A DNA stretch of 64,000 bases from Planotetraspora thailandica (GCF_016863335.1 NZ_BOOR01000053.1:17364-81363), one strand, 5' to 3'; counted from the stretch's first letter, positions 25,631 to 34,297 are shown. Translations and numbers: made by a program. The notes: generated by a model not told the origin, from the letters alone.

Positions 25631-25649
25631 GTAGTACTACGTCCCGTAG
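25631..25649. promoter_or_regulatory. Putative BlaI operator between blaI and the macro-domain gene
   Basis: Two overlapping palindromes: GTAGTACTAC (25631-25640) and CTACG-tcc-CGTAG (25637-25649). BlaI-type repressors bind TAC/GTA-containing dyads. The site lies in the blaI promoter and 14 bp before the divergent macro-domain gene, so one repressor could control both. Confidence 0.55.
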
Positions 25650-25662
25650 AGAGGTGAGTCGG

Positions 25663-26178
25663 ATGAAGCTGGTTCTGGTCCAAGGAGACATCACCGAGCA
25701 GTCCGTGGACGCGATCGTCAACGCGGCCAACTCCTCGTTGATGGGCGGCGGCGGGGTCGACGGGGCGATCCACCGGCGCGGCGGCCCGGAGATCCTCGAA
25801 GAGTGCCGGGCGCTGCGCGCCTCGCGTTACGGGCGCGGGCTTCCCGTGGGCGCGGCGGTCGCCACCACGGCGGGCCGCCTTCCGGCCCGTTGGGTGATCC
25901 ACACCGTCGGGCCCGTGTACTCGCGGAGCGAGGACCGGTCCCATCTGCTGGCCTCCTGCTATGCGGAGTCGCTGCACGTCGCCGACTCGCTGGGCGCCTC
26001 GGCCGTGGCGTTCCCAGCCGTCTCGACCGGAATCTACCGATGGCCGATGGAAGACGCCGCGCGTATCGCTCTGCAGGCGGTACGGCAGGCCGGGTCCCGT
26101 GTCACCGAGGTGCGTTTCGTGCTGTTCAGTCCCGCAGCTTATGCCGTCTTTGAGCGCGCTTTGGAGGAACTGGGGTAA
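25663..26178 (+). CDS. Macro domain protein (ADP-ribose/O-acetyl-ADP-ribose hydrolase type)
   Basis: 171 residues, a stand-alone MacroD-type domain. The ADP-ribose-binding motifs are DAIVNAANSSLMGGGGVDGA and AVSTGIYRWP. Such proteins remove ADP-ribose from substrates or hydrolyse O-acetyl-ADP-ribose. ATG 25663 is preceded by GAGAGG at a sensible distance; GTG 25654 is closer to that site and less likely. It shares its upstream region with the blaI-M56 operon. Confidence 0.92.
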   Translation: MKLVLVQGDITEQSVDAIVNAANSSLMGGGGVDGAIHRRGGPEILEECRALRASRYGRGLPVGAAVATTAGRLPARWVIHTVGPVYSRSEDRSHLLASCYAESLHVADSLGASAVAFPAVSTGIYRWPMEDAARIALQAVRQAGSRVTEVRFVLFSPAAYAVFERALEELG

Positions 26179-26216
26179 GCGTTCGGCCAAGTATCTCTCG
26201 TGGCCGTTTGCCCTGA

Positions 26217-26720
26217 TCAGAGCCACTTGATCAGGTGAATTTCGTCGCGGTCGTCGCCCGGGGCGACCCGGATCGATCCGGGCACCCGGCCGACCTCGCG
26301 ATAGCCCACGCTCGCGTAGAAGGCGTCGACCCCCGTCCCGCCCCTGCAGGTCAGCTGGAGCGCCTCAAGCCCGAGCCCGCGCGCCGCGTCGTCGGCCGCG
26401 AGCATGAGCGCCCTGCCGTACCCCTTGCCCTGATGCTTGGGGTGGACCATCACCCGGACCACCCATCGCCAGTGCGCCCGCAGCGCCGACCCGTTGTCGG
26501 CCAGGATCAGCCAGCAGGCGACCCGGCCGTCGTCGTCGAACCCGACGAGGAGATCGTCCTCGGTCCTGGCCAGCGCCTTCTCGGCGGTGGGCCTGATGTC
26601 CTCCGGTGACACGGGAGGCACGAACCCCACCGCACCGCCCGCGTTGGTGGCCTCCGTCCAGCAGTCGAGGAGTTCCTCGAAGAGATCAGGGGTCATCTCG
26701 GGGGCGAGCACGAAGCGCAT
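26217..26720 (-). CDS. GNAT family N-acetyltransferase
   Basis: 167 residues. The acetyl-CoA-binding motif A reads VRVMVHPKHQGKGYGRAL (Q/RxxGxG/A form), followed by the family-typical FYASVGYREVG. The N-terminal LFEELLDCWTEATNAGGAVG is the variable acceptor region, so the substrate cannot be inferred. A TACCTT box 7 nt before ATG 26720 suggests leaderless initiation. Convergent with the macro-domain gene. Confidence 0.88.
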   Translation of the reverse strand: MRFVLAPEMTPDLFEELLDCWTEATNAGGAVGFVPPVSPEDIRPTAEKALARTEDDLLVGFDDDGRVACWLILADNGSALRAHWRWVVRVMVHPKHQGKGYGRALMLAADDAARGLGLEALQLTCRGGTGVDAFYASVGYREVGRVPGSIRVAPGDDRDEIHLIKWL

Positions 26721-26766
26721 GGCTGGGAAGGTACCAATACCGGATGAACGCGTAACCATGGGTGGT

Positions 26767-26830
26767 TTGCCGGAGGCTGACGATGGGCGCCTTGCCGGAG
26801 GCTGACGATGGGCGCCTTGCCGGAGGCTGA
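26767..26830. repeat. Tandem repeat of 25 bp, 2.6 copies
   Basis: The unit TTGCCGGAGGCTGACGATGG plus GCGCC is perfectly repeated at 26767-26791 and 26792-26816; a partial third copy runs to 26830. It sits between the GNAT gene and the stop of the methyltransferase gene. It may be a variable-number tandem repeat; no function is seen. Confidence 0.85.
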
Positions 26831-26833
26831 TCC

Positions 26834-27643
26834 TCAGGGGCTGACTGCCTTCCACGGCAGGGTGAGCTCTCCCAGGCGCCAGCGCGCCCGGCCGCCGTCC
26901 GGCGGCGTCGTGGCGACGGGCCAGTCCTGCGCCAGCAGCTCGGCCGCCTTGATCCACCGCTGGCGGGAGCCGTACGAGCCGTAGGGGGCGCACGTGGCCC
27001 AGGCACGGTCCCAGTCGGACAGGAACGCGTGGACGCGCTCGCCCGGGACGTTGCGGTGGATGAGCGTCTTCGGCAGCCGCTCCGCCAGGTCGGAGGGCCG
27101 TTCGAAGCCGGTGAAACGGGCGGAGAAGGTCAGCGTCCTGGGGCCCTCGGCGCCGAGCGCCACCCAGGCCGCCCGATGGCCGACCTCCGAGCACGTGCCC
27201 TCGACGATCACGCCGGCCGGGTCGATCCGCGACCGCATGAGCTCCCAGTGTTCCCACGCCGCGGCCTCGCCGTACTGCCTGAGCACGTTGAAGGCCCGCA
27301 CGACCAGCGGACACCGGGGCACGGGCAGCTCGAAGCCGCCCCGCACGAAGGACAGGCCCTCCCGTTCGTACGGCTTGGCCGCGGCGACCCGTTCGGGATC
27401 GATCTCGACGCCGACGACCTCGACCGCTCGATGCACCCGGCGCAGCCTGGTGAAAAGCTCATATGTCGTGATGTGGGAGGCGCCGTAGCCGAGATCCACC
27501 ACCAGGGGCGGACCGGCCGGCGACGACCTCAGCATCGGGCCGTACACGGCCGAGATCCACCGATCGGACCGCCGCAACCTGTTGTGGCCCGTGGTGCCGC
27601 GGGTGATCGCCCCGACGTGCCCGCGGGCGGGCCTGGAGCTCAC
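26834..27643 (-). CDS. Class I SAM-dependent methyltransferase-like protein
   Basis: 269 residues. Motif I is PLVVDLGYGASHITT with an acidic residue after strand 2 (EVVGVEIDPERV), a Rossmann methyltransferase pattern. The downstream motif is irregular (CPLVVRAFNVLRQY). The C-terminal part (ERVHAFLSDWDRAWATCAPY) is conserved in actinobacterial homologues whose substrate is unknown. Overlaps the SDR gene upstream by 4 nt, so the two are co-translated. Confidence 0.8.
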   Translation of the reverse strand: MSSRPARGHVGAITRGTTGHNRLRRSDRWISAVYGPMLRSSPAGPPLVVDLGYGASHITTYELFTRLRRVHRAVEVVGVEIDPERVAAAKPYEREGLSFVRGGFELPVPRCPLVVRAFNVLRQYGEAAAWEHWELMRSRIDPAGVIVEGTCSEVGHRAAWVALGAEGPRTLTFSARFTGFERPSDLAERLPKTLIHRNVPGERVHAFLSDWDRAWATCAPYGSYGSRQRWIKAAELLAQDWPVATTPPDGGRARWRLGELTLPWKAVSP

Positions 27644-28389
27644 GCGCCCGCAGGCACGCGGTACACCTTGTGCTGGGCCGCCTGCGCGCGCGGCCGGACG
27701 ACCAGCCGGTCGATGTTGACGTGGGAGGGTCGGGTCACGGCGAAGGCGATCACGTCGGCGATGTCGTCGGCGGTCAGCGGGTCGGGCACGCCCTCGTAGA
27801 CCTTGGCCGCCTTGGCGGCGTCGCCGCGGAAACGGGTCAGCGAGAACTCCTCGGTCTGCACCATGCCGGGGGCCACCTCGATGATCCTGACAGGCTCGCC
27901 GACCAGTTCCAGCCTGAGCGTCTCGGTCATCGACGTCTGGGCGTGCTTGGCGGCGCAGTAGCCGCCCCCGCCTTCGTAGGAGACCAGCCCGGCCACCGAG
28001 GTGAGCATCAGAAGCACGCCGTCTCCCGACGCGATCAGCTTGGGCAGCAGCGCCTGGGTCATCCGCAGGGCGCCGAGCACGTTCACGTCGTACATGCGCT
28101 GCCAGTCGTCCACGTGTCCCTCCGCGACCGGCTCCAGCCCGAACGCGCCGCCCGCGTTGTTGACGAGGACGTCACAGGAGTCGAGGGAGGCGGCGAAGGC
28201 GTCCACCGACTCCTGGGAGGTGACGTCGAGCGTGGCGGGGCGGATCGACGGAATCTCCGCGGCCAGCTTGTCGAGGCGGTCCCCCCGCCGGGCCGCGGCC
28301 ACGACGTCGAACCCCTCCGCCGCCAGACGGCGGGCCGTCGCGGCTCCGATGCCGCTGCTCGCACCGGTCACCACTGCCGTCTTGGTCAT
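27640..28389 (-). CDS. Short-chain dehydrogenase/reductase
   Basis: 249 residues, a classical SDR: cofactor motif TGASSGIGAA, NNAG, catalytic Ser in LTSVAG and YCAAK (Tyr/Lys). The Arg pair AARRGDR after strand 2 favours NADP(H). Sequence and length fit the YdfG-type serine/3-hydroxy-acid dehydrogenase subgroup, but the substrate is unassigned. First gene of a two-gene unit with the methyltransferase. Confidence 0.92.
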   Translation of the reverse strand: MTKTAVVTGASSGIGAATARRLAAEGFDVVAAARRGDRLDKLAAEIPSIRPATLDVTSQESVDAFAASLDSCDVLVNNAGGAFGLEPVAEGHVDDWQRMYDVNVLGALRMTQALLPKLIASGDGVLLMLTSVAGLVSYEGGGGYCAAKHAQTSMTETLRLELVGEPVRIIEVAPGMVQTEEFSLTRFRGDAAKAAKVYEGVPDPLTADDIADVIAFAVTRPSHVNIDRLVVRPRAQAAQHKVYRVPAGA

Positions 28390-28565
28390 GATTCCTCCGA
28401 ACCGCTAGAAACTCGTGGAGCGTCCCGAAGGGACGCGGAGGGGCGGCCGTCGTGGCCGGCCGCCGAAACCCCTGGTCGGCCGTGGGGGCGGCGTCCAGGA
28501 CGGTGCCCTTCGGACGGCCGACATTGTCTCAGGGCCGACGGCCGACGGACTTCCCCGGGGACCCG

Positions 28566-28592
28566 GGGAATCTTGGTGAGACTCTGTCAGTT
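28566..28592 (+). promoter_or_regulatory. SigR-type promoter of mshA
   Basis: GGGAAT (28566-28571), 18 nt, then GTT (28590-28592) matches the GGGAAT-N18-GTT consensus of the thiol-oxidative-stress sigma factor SigR/SigH. Mycothiol genes belong to the SigR regulon in Streptomyces. The site lies 25 nt before the mshA start codon. Confidence 0.7.
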
Positions 28593-28616
28593 ATAACGAC
28601 CTCGGAGGTGGTTCGG

Positions 28617-29900
28617 GTGTCGCTCGGACGGCGTCGGATCAACCGGGTCGCGACGATCAGTGTGCACACGTCACCGCTCGATCAGCCGGGCACCGGTGAT
28701 GCGGGCGGCATGAACGTCTATATCGTCGAGGTCGCGAAACGGCTCGCCGATCTCGGCATCGAGGTGGAGATCTTCACCCGGCAGACCGCCAGGGACCTGC
28801 CGCCCATGGTTGAGATGGCTCCCGGTGTGATCGTGCGTCACGTCACGGCCGGGCCGTACGAGGAGCTGGACCGCGCCGACCTCCCCAGCCAGTTGTGCGG
28901 CTTCCTGTCCGGCGTGCTGCGCACCGAGGCGATGTACGACCCCGGCCGCTATGACGTCATCCACTCCCACTACTGGCTGTCCGGCCAGGTGGGCTGGCTC
29001 GCCAAGGAACGCTGGGGCGTGCCGCTCGTGCACACCATGCACACCATGGCGAAGGTGAAGAACGCGCTGCTCGCGGAGGGCGACAGGCCCGAGCCCGCGG
29101 CGCGGGTGGTCGGCGAGCAACAGGTCGTCGACGTCGCCGACCGGCTCGTGGCCAACACCGCCGCCGAGGCCGCGGAACTGATCGGCCTCTACGACGCGCC
29201 GGCCGACCGGGTGGCCGTCGTCAACCCCGGTGTGAACCTCTCGGTCTTCCAACCCGCCTCCAAGGGCGCCGCCAGACACCGGCTCGGCCTGCCCCAGCGT
29301 GCGCACATCCTGCTGTTCGTCGGTCGCATCCAGCCACTCAAGGCTCCGGACATCCTGCTCAAGGCGGCCGCGCGCATGGTCGCCGACGACCCGTCGCTGC
29401 GTTCGCGGCTGATCGTCGCCTGCGTGGGCGGCCCCAGCGGCAACGGCCTGGCCCGGCCGTCTCTGCTCACCGACCTCGCCGCGGAGCTCGGCATCAGCGA
29501 TCTCGTACGGCTCGCGCCCCCGGCGCCCCAACACGAGCTCGCGGACTGGTATCGGGCCGCCGACATGACCGTCGTGCCCTCCCACAATGAGTCGTTCGGC
29601 CTGGTCGCGCTGGAATCGCAGGCCTGCGGCACCCCCGTGGTCGCCGCCTCGGTCGGCGGGCTGCGCACGGCCGTCAGGGACGGGCTGTCCGGCGTTCTGG
29701 TCGGCGGGCACGAACCGGACACCTGGGCGAGGACGCTGAGCGGGCTGGTCGATCGGCCCGGCTGGCTGGGCTTCCTGTCCGGCAACGCCGTACGGCATGC
29801 CGTCGGCTTCGGCTGGTCGGCGACGGCCGCCCAGCTGGCCGATGTGTACGCGGGCGCCCTGACGCAGCGGCAGTGGGTGCCCCTCACGGTCAACTCGTAG
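28617..29900 (+). CDS. mshA: D-inositol-3-phosphate glycosyltransferase MshA
   Basis: 427 residues, a GT4-family glycosyltransferase. It joins UDP-GlcNAc and 1L-myo-inositol-1-phosphate in the first step of mycothiol synthesis. Key segments are the N-terminal [35 protein letters not shown], and the nucleotide-sugar EX7E motif in [12 protein letters not shown] 28617 has GGAGG (28604-28608) 8 nt upstream and follows the SigR-type promoter. A longer open frame to 28452 has no evidence of translation. Confidence 0.95.
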   Translation: MSLGRRRINRVATISVHTSPLDQPGTGDAGGMNVYIVEVAKRLADLGIEVEIFTRQTARDLPPMVEMAPGVIVRHVTAGPYEELDRADLPSQLCGFLSGVLRTEAMYDPGRYDVIHSHYWLSGQVGWLAKERWGVPLVHTMHTMAKVKNALLAEGDRPEPAARVVGEQQVVDVADRLVANTAAEAAELIGLYDAPADRVAVVNPGVNLSVFQPASKGAARHRLGLPQRAHILLFVGRIQPLKAPDILLKAAARMVADDPSLRSRLIVACVGGPSGNGLARPSLLTDLAAELGISDLVRLAPPAPQHELADWYRAADMTVVPSHNESFGLVALESQACGTPVVAASVGGLRTAVRDGLSGVLVGGHEPDTWARTLSGLVDRPGWLGFLSGNAVRHAVGFGWSATAAQLADVYAGALTQRQWVPLTVNS

Positions 29901-29910
29901 GCTGGGGAGC

Positions 29911-30396
29911 ATGAGACCCGATCTGGAACGCGTGGTGGAATCCGCGCTCGAGTCCGCGGAGCTCTCCTTCGAGCGGCCCAAGCCCGGGTCGTTCCTCGTC
30001 AGGCTGCCGGGTCAGCACAAGCTCGCCACGCTGACCTGGCTCGTCATCGGCGACCAGGCGCTGAACATCGAGGCCTTCTTCTGCCGTCAGCCGGACGAGA
30101 ACCACGCCGAGTTCTACCGGTGGCTGCTGCTCAAGAACGGCTCGATGTACGGCGTGCACTTCGCGATCGACTCCATCGGGGACGTCCACCTGGTGGGCCG
30201 GCTGCCGCTCGACGCGGTGACGGAGGAGGAGATCGATCGGGTGCTCGGCTGCGTCCTGACCTATTCGGACGAGTCGTTCGACCGGGCGCTCGAACTCGGT
30301 TTCGCGTCGTCGATCCGCCGCGAATGGGAGTGGCGGGTCAAGCGGGGCGAGTCCCTCGCCAACCTGCGGCCCTTCGCCCGGGTCGTCGAACCCTGA
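29911..30396 (+). CDS. YbjN domain protein
   Basis: 161 residues with the YbjN fold (type III secretion chaperone-like): WLVIGDQALNIEAFFCRQPD, FYRWLLLKNGSMYGVHFAID and GDVHLVGRLPL. The role is unknown; it sits between mshA and gpmA, as in Streptomyces. A -10 box TAGGCT (29898-29903) formed partly by the mshA stop codon lies 7 nt before ATG 29911, so it may be transcribed separately as a leaderless mRNA. Confidence 0.88.
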   Translation: MRPDLERVVESALESAELSFERPKPGSFLVRLPGQHKLATLTWLVIGDQALNIEAFFCRQPDENHAEFYRWLLLKNGSMYGVHFAIDSIGDVHLVGRLPLDAVTEEEIDRVLGCVLTYSDESFDRALELGFASSIRREWEWRVKRGESLANLRPFARVVEP

Positions 30397-30449
30397 GCGC
30401 GTAATGGCGTAAAGAGGGACGAAAACCATGCCCCGTTAGGATTGCCGGC

Positions 30450-31193
30450 ATGGCTACTTTGGTGCTGCTCAGGCATGGCGAAAGCGAATGGAATGTCAAG
30501 GGCCTGTTCACGGGCTGGGTGGACGTGACGCTCTCGCCGACCGGTGAGGACGAGGCGCGGCGCGGCGGGCAGTTGCTGGTCGACGCGGACATCCGTCCCG
30601 ACGTCGTCCACACGTCCGTGCTCACCCGCGCGATCAAGACGGCGAACCTCGCGCTGGAGTCCGCCGGGCTGCTCTGGCTGCCGGTGCGCCGTTCGTGGCG
30701 GCTGAACGAGCGCCACTACGGCGCCCTCCAGGGCAAGGACAAGGCTCAGACCCGTGCGGAGTTCGGCGACGAGCAGTTCATGCTGTGGCGCCGCTCCTAC
30801 GACGTCCCGCCGCCGCCGATCGCGGACGACGACGAGTTCTCCCAGGCGGGCGACACCCGCTACGCGCAGCTGCCCTCCGAGCTGAAGCCCAGGACCGAGT
30901 GCCTGAAGGACGTCGTCGAGCGCATGCTGCCGTACTGGTACGACCAGATCGTGCCCGACCTGGCGGCCGGCAAGACCGTCCTGGTGGTGGCGCACGGCAA
31001 CTCGCTCCGCGCGCTGGTCAAGCACCTGGAGGGGATCAGCGACGCCGACATCGCCCAGCTGAACATCCCCACCGGCATTCCGCTCCGTTATGAGCTGGAC
31101 GCCGACTTCCGTCCCACGGGCGCGGGGGAGTACCTCGACCCCGAGGCCGCCAAGGCCGCGATCGAGGCCGTCGCCAACCAGGGCAAGAAGTAG
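30450..31193 (+). CDS. gpmA: 2,3-bisphosphoglycerate-dependent phosphoglycerate mutase
   Basis: 247 residues. The phosphohistidine motif [12 protein letters not shown], the substrate motif ERHYGALQG and the second histidine in [13 protein letters not shown] are all present. It interconverts 3- and 2-phosphoglycerate in glycolysis. A TAGGAT box (30437-30442) lies 7 nt before the ATG (leaderless). The downstream spacer is filled with repeats rather than a gene. Confidence 0.96.
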   Translation: MATLVLLRHGESEWNVKGLFTGWVDVTLSPTGEDEARRGGQLLVDADIRPDVVHTSVLTRAIKTANLALESAGLLWLPVRRSWRLNERHYGALQGKDKAQTRAEFGDEQFMLWRRSYDVPPPPIADDDEFSQAGDTRYAQLPSELKPRTECLKDVVERMLPYWYDQIVPDLAAGKTVLVVAHGNSLRALVKHLEGISDADIAQLNIPTGIPLRYELDADFRPTGAGEYLDPEAAKAAIEAVANQGKK

Positions 31194-31607
31194 CCCACTC
31201 CCACGCGGGACCGGACCGCCACCGGTCCCGCGAGGGCGCGGCGGTGCCTGAATTGAGGTACGCCGCCGGTCTTGCGAGGGCGCGGCGGTGCCTGGACTGA
31301 GGAACGCCCGCAGCGAGGTACGAGCGAGGACGTGACGAGGGAAGGCATCGCCTCAAGGCGCCCGAGCCCGCCTCGCCGGAGGCGAGGCCAACAAGCACAG
31401 CGAAGGCGCGGCCGCATCTGGAATCAGGAAGGCCGCCCGTCTTGCGAGGGCGCGGCGGTGCCTGGACTGAGGAACGCCCGCAGCGAGGTACGAGCGAGGA
31501 CGTGACGAGGGAAGGCATCGCCTCAAGGCGCCCGAGCCCGCCTCGCCGGAGGCGAGGCAATTGAGCACAGCGCCCGAGCCCGCCTCGCCGGAGGCGAGGC
31601 ATAGAAA
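31194..31607. repeat. Repeat-rich spacer with an exact 120-bp direct duplication
   Basis: The segment 31269-31388 is repeated without visible difference at 31439-31558 (170-bp period). A shorter related unit (GCGAGGGCGCGGCGGTGCCT) also occurs near 31230. The element GCCTCGCCGGAGGCGAGGC, a perfect 8-bp hairpin, appears three times. Frames across it are low complexity and not credible genes. Confidence 0.85.
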
Positions 31608-31646
31608 CACAGAAGCCCCGGCCCCCCGAGGACCGGGGCTTCTGTG
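31608..31646. terminator. Strong bidirectional hairpin at the 3' end of phoU
   Basis: CACAGAAGCCCCGG (31608-31621) pairs perfectly over 14 bp with CCGGGGCTTCTGTG (31633-31646). On the minus strand it follows the phoU stop by 12 bp. It also closes the repeat spacer after gpmA. Confidence 0.75.
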
Positions 31647-31658
31647 CCCCTGGAGGGA

Positions 31659-32318
31659 TCAGTTGGCTGGGGCCTCGTCCTCACGGGTGCCGGTGACGAG
31701 GTAGACCACGTCACGGGCGACCCGTACGGCGTGGTCGGCGTAGCGCTCGTAGTAGCGGCCGGCCAGGGTGATGTCGATCGCCGGCTCGATGCCGTGCGAC
31801 CAGTCCTCGGAGAGCAGGACGCGGAACAGCCGCCGGTGCAGGCGGTCCATCGCGTCGTCGTCCTCTTCGAGCTCCTTGGCGAGCTCGATGTCGCGGGAGG
31901 CGATGCAGCTTCCGGTCTTGGTGATCAGATTCTCGGCGATCGCGCCCATCTCGACGATGGTGTCGCGGAGCTCCGGGGGGATCGCGGACACGGGGTGGCG
32001 CATCCGGGCGATCTTGGCGATGTGCTCGGCGAGGTCGCCCATACGCTCGAGGTCGGACGCCATCCGCAGGGCCGTCACGACGGTGCGCAGGTCGACGGCG
32101 ACCGGCTGTTGCGTCGCCATCAACTCGTAAATGGAGGTCTCGATCTCGTTGTAGATCCGGTCGACCTCACCATCCTGGGAGATAACGCTCTCGGCGAGCT
32201 GCAGGTCGGCGTCCAGGAGTGCCGTGGTTCCCCGGGACATGGCGGACCTGACCAGGCGGGTCATTTCCACCAGCTGTCCCGTCAGGGATTCCAGCTCATC
32301 GTGATAGGCGTCGCGCAT
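31659..32318 (-). CDS. phoU: Phosphate transport system regulator PhoU
   Basis: 219 residues in two three-helix repeats, each with the metal-binding ExxxD pattern (DLERMGDLAEHIAKIA and YYERYADHAVRVARDV). PhoU restrains the phosphate-sensing kinase and Pst transporter when phosphate is ample. Divergent from senX3-regX3, with a PHO-box-like array 18-51 bp upstream of its start. Confidence 0.95.
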   Translation of the reverse strand: MRDAYHDELESLTGQLVEMTRLVRSAMSRGTTALLDADLQLAESVISQDGEVDRIYNEIETSIYELMATQQPVAVDLRTVVTALRMASDLERMGDLAEHIAKIARMRHPVSAIPPELRDTIVEMGAIAENLITKTGSCIASRDIELAKELEEDDDAMDRLHRRLFRVLLSEDWSHGIEPAIDITLAGRYYERYADHAVRVARDVVYLVTGTREDEAPAN

Positions 32319-32335
32319 GCCGCAACGCTACGCGT

Positions 32336-32369
32336 GATTTCGTGAACGAATCACTGCCATCGAATGAAC
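32336..32369 (-). promoter_or_regulatory. Putative PHO box upstream of phoU
   Basis: On the minus strand GTTCATTCGAT, GGCAGTGATTC and GTTCACGAAAT lie head to tail in three 11-bp units; the first and third match the GTTCAYY core of actinobacterial PhoP/RegX3 sites. It is positioned to control phoU and possibly the divergent senX3-regX3 operon. Confidence 0.55.
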
Positions 32370-32441
32370 TTTCCCAGAAACACCATGGTCATGGCCTATC
32401 CCCCAGGTCAGGTAACCGGAAATCCCGCCTAGCATTCAAGA

Positions 32442-33611
32442 GTGAACGAGTTGCTGGCAAGTTTGGCGGCCTTGGGCGGATTCGTCCTCGGCACGTTCGT
32501 CATGCTGGCCATCCGGCGGCAGACGGACAAGGGCGGTGAGGCTGAGCCCGTCGACGACATGCTGTCGCCGGGAGTCGCGTCCGTCCTCGCAGTGCTTCCC
32601 TCGTCGGCGGTCGTTCTCGATCGCGACGACCGGGTCATGCGGGCGAGCTCGGCGGCCCGGGCCTTCGGCCTGGTGCGTGGCGATTCTCTCATGGCGGCGG
32701 AGTTGCTCGCCCTCGCGAGGAAGGTCCGCAGCGACGGCGAGATCCGCGAGAGCGAGATCGAGACGGCCGGCCGCAAGTTCGGCCAGGAATCGACGACCTT
32801 CGCCGTCCGCGTGGCCCCGCTGGGCTCCAACGGGCAGGTGCTCGTCCTCGCCGAGGACCAGACCGAGCGCCGTCAGGTCGAGGCCGTCCGCAGGGACTTC
32901 GTCGCCAACGTGAGCCACGAGCTCAAGACGCCGGTCGGCGCGTTGAGCCTGCTCGCCGAGACGATCCAGGACGCGGCCGACGACCCCGAGGCCGTCACCC
33001 GGTTCGCCGGGCGGATGCAACACGAGGCGGCCCGCCTCACCTACCTGGTGCAGGACCTGATCACGCTGTCCAAGATCCAGGGTGGAGAGCCGGTGCCGAC
33101 TCCCGGCCCCGTCCCCATCGACGAGGCCGTGCACGAGGCCATCGACCGGTGCAACACCAAGGCGTCCGCGAAGGACATCACGCTGGTGGCCGGCGGCACC
33201 GACGGTCTGAGGATCTGGGGTGACGACGAACTCCTCGTCACCGCCCTGCGCAACCTGATCGACAACGCCGTGGCCTACAGCCCGGAGCACACCCGCGTCG
33301 TGGTGAGCGCCAGGCCGGCCGGGCGGACGGTCGAGGTGAGCGTCAGCGACCAGGGGATCGGTATTCCCGAAAGCGCACAGGAACGTATCTTTGAGAGGTT
33401 CTTCCGGGTCGATGCGGCCCGGTCCCGAGCGACCGGTGGTACGGGGCTCGGGCTCGCCATCGTGAAGCACGTCGCCGTCGCCCATGGCGGCGAGGTGACG
33501 GTCTGGAGCAAGGAAGGCTCCGGATCCACCTTCACCCTTCGCCTGCCCGCATTCGGCGGGACGGCGGTCGCCGAACAACGCACTACCAGCCCCCTGGAGG
33601 CCACGAAGTGA
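32442..33611 (+). CDS. senX3: Phosphate-sensing histidine kinase SenX3/PhoR
   Basis: 389 residues: one N-terminal membrane helix, a PAS-like domain (about 45-140), HisKA with the phosphoacceptor H159 in VSHELKTPVG, then the ATPase domain with NLIDNAVAYSP, DQGIGIP, FFRVD and GTGLGLAIV. GTG 32442 lies 6 nt after a TAGCAT -10 box (32430-32435), indicating a leaderless mRNA. The stop overlaps the regX3 start. Signal input probably comes through PhoU and the phosphate transporter. Confidence 0.95.
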   Translation: MNELLASLAALGGFVLGTFVMLAIRRQTDKGGEAEPVDDMLSPGVASVLAVLPSSAVVLDRDDRVMRASSAARAFGLVRGDSLMAAELLALARKVRSDGEIRESEIETAGRKFGQESTTFAVRVAPLGSNGQVLVLAEDQTERRQVEAVRRDFVANVSHELKTPVGALSLLAETIQDAADDPEAVTRFAGRMQHEAARLTYLVQDLITLSKIQGGEPVPTPGPVPIDEAVHEAIDRCNTKASAKDITLVAGGTDGLRIWGDDELLVTALRNLIDNAVAYSPEHTRVVVSARPAGRTVEVSVSDQGIGIPESAQERIFERFFRVDAARSRATGGTGLGLAIVKHVAVAHGGEVTVWSKEGSGSTFTLRLPAFGGTAVAEQRTTSPLEATK

Positions 33612-34297
33612 CTCGAGTACTCGTCGTGGAGGACGAGGAGTCGTTTTCCGACGCCTTGTCCTACATGCTGCGCAAGGAAGGGTTCGAGGTGGCTGTCGCG
33701 GCCAGCGGGCCCGAGGCGTTGGACACTTTCGACCGCAACGGCGCCGACCTCGTGTTACTCGACCTGATGCTGCCGGGCCTGCCCGGCACGGAGGTGTGCC
33801 GTTCGCTCCGGCAGAGGTCGAAGGTACCTGTGATCATGCTGACCGCGAAGGACAGCGAGATCGACAAGGTCGTCGGGCTGGAGCTCGGCGCCGACGACTA
33901 CGTGACCAAACCCTTCTCGTCGCGTGAGCTGGTGGCGCGCATCCGGGCCGTCCTGCGCCGGCAGGGAGACGTCGAGGAGCTGGAGTCGGCGATCCTCGCC
34001 GCGGGTCCGGTGCGCATGGACGTCGACCGGCACATCGTGGCGGTGCGCGGAGAGCAGGTACAGCTTCCCCTGAAGGAGTTCGAGCTGCTCGAGGTGCTCC
34101 TGCGCAATGCCGGCCGGGTGCTGACCCGAGGTCAGCTCATCGACCGGGTCTGGGGCGCCGACTACGTCGGGGACACCAAGACCCTGGACGTCCACGTGAA
34201 GCGGCTGCGCGCCAAGGTCGAGTCGGATCCGTCGAACCCGCGTTGCATCCTCACGGTGCGCGGGCTGGGCTACAAGTTCGATCCCGCCGAGGACTGA
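33608..34297 (+). CDS. regX3: Response regulator RegX3/PhoP (OmpR family)
   Basis: 229 residues. The receiver domain has the acidic pair VVEDEES, phosphoacceptor D52 in LVLLDLMLPG, and LTAKDSE. The C-terminal winged helix has KEFELLEVLLRNAGRVLTR and TLDVHVKRLRAKVE. It activates the Pho regulon. GTG 33608 overlaps the senX3 stop (GTGA). A 44-nt perfect palindrome terminates the operon. Confidence 0.95.
   Translation: MTRVLVVEDEESFSDALSYMLRKEGFEVAVAASGPEALDTFDRNGADLVLLDLMLPGLPGTEVCRSLRQRSKVPVIMLTAKDSEIDKVVGLELGADDYVTKPFSSRELVARIRAVLRRQGDVEELESAILAAGPVRMDVDRHIVAVRGEQVQLPLKEFELLEVLLRNAGRVLTRGQLIDRVWGADYVGDTKTLDVHVKRLRAKVESDPSNPRCILTVRGLGYKFDPAED

Noticed and set aside
31194..31607. Repeats considered as a CRISPR array
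   Set aside because: Units are long, unequal and separated by related sequence rather than unique spacers of constant length; no cas genes are present.
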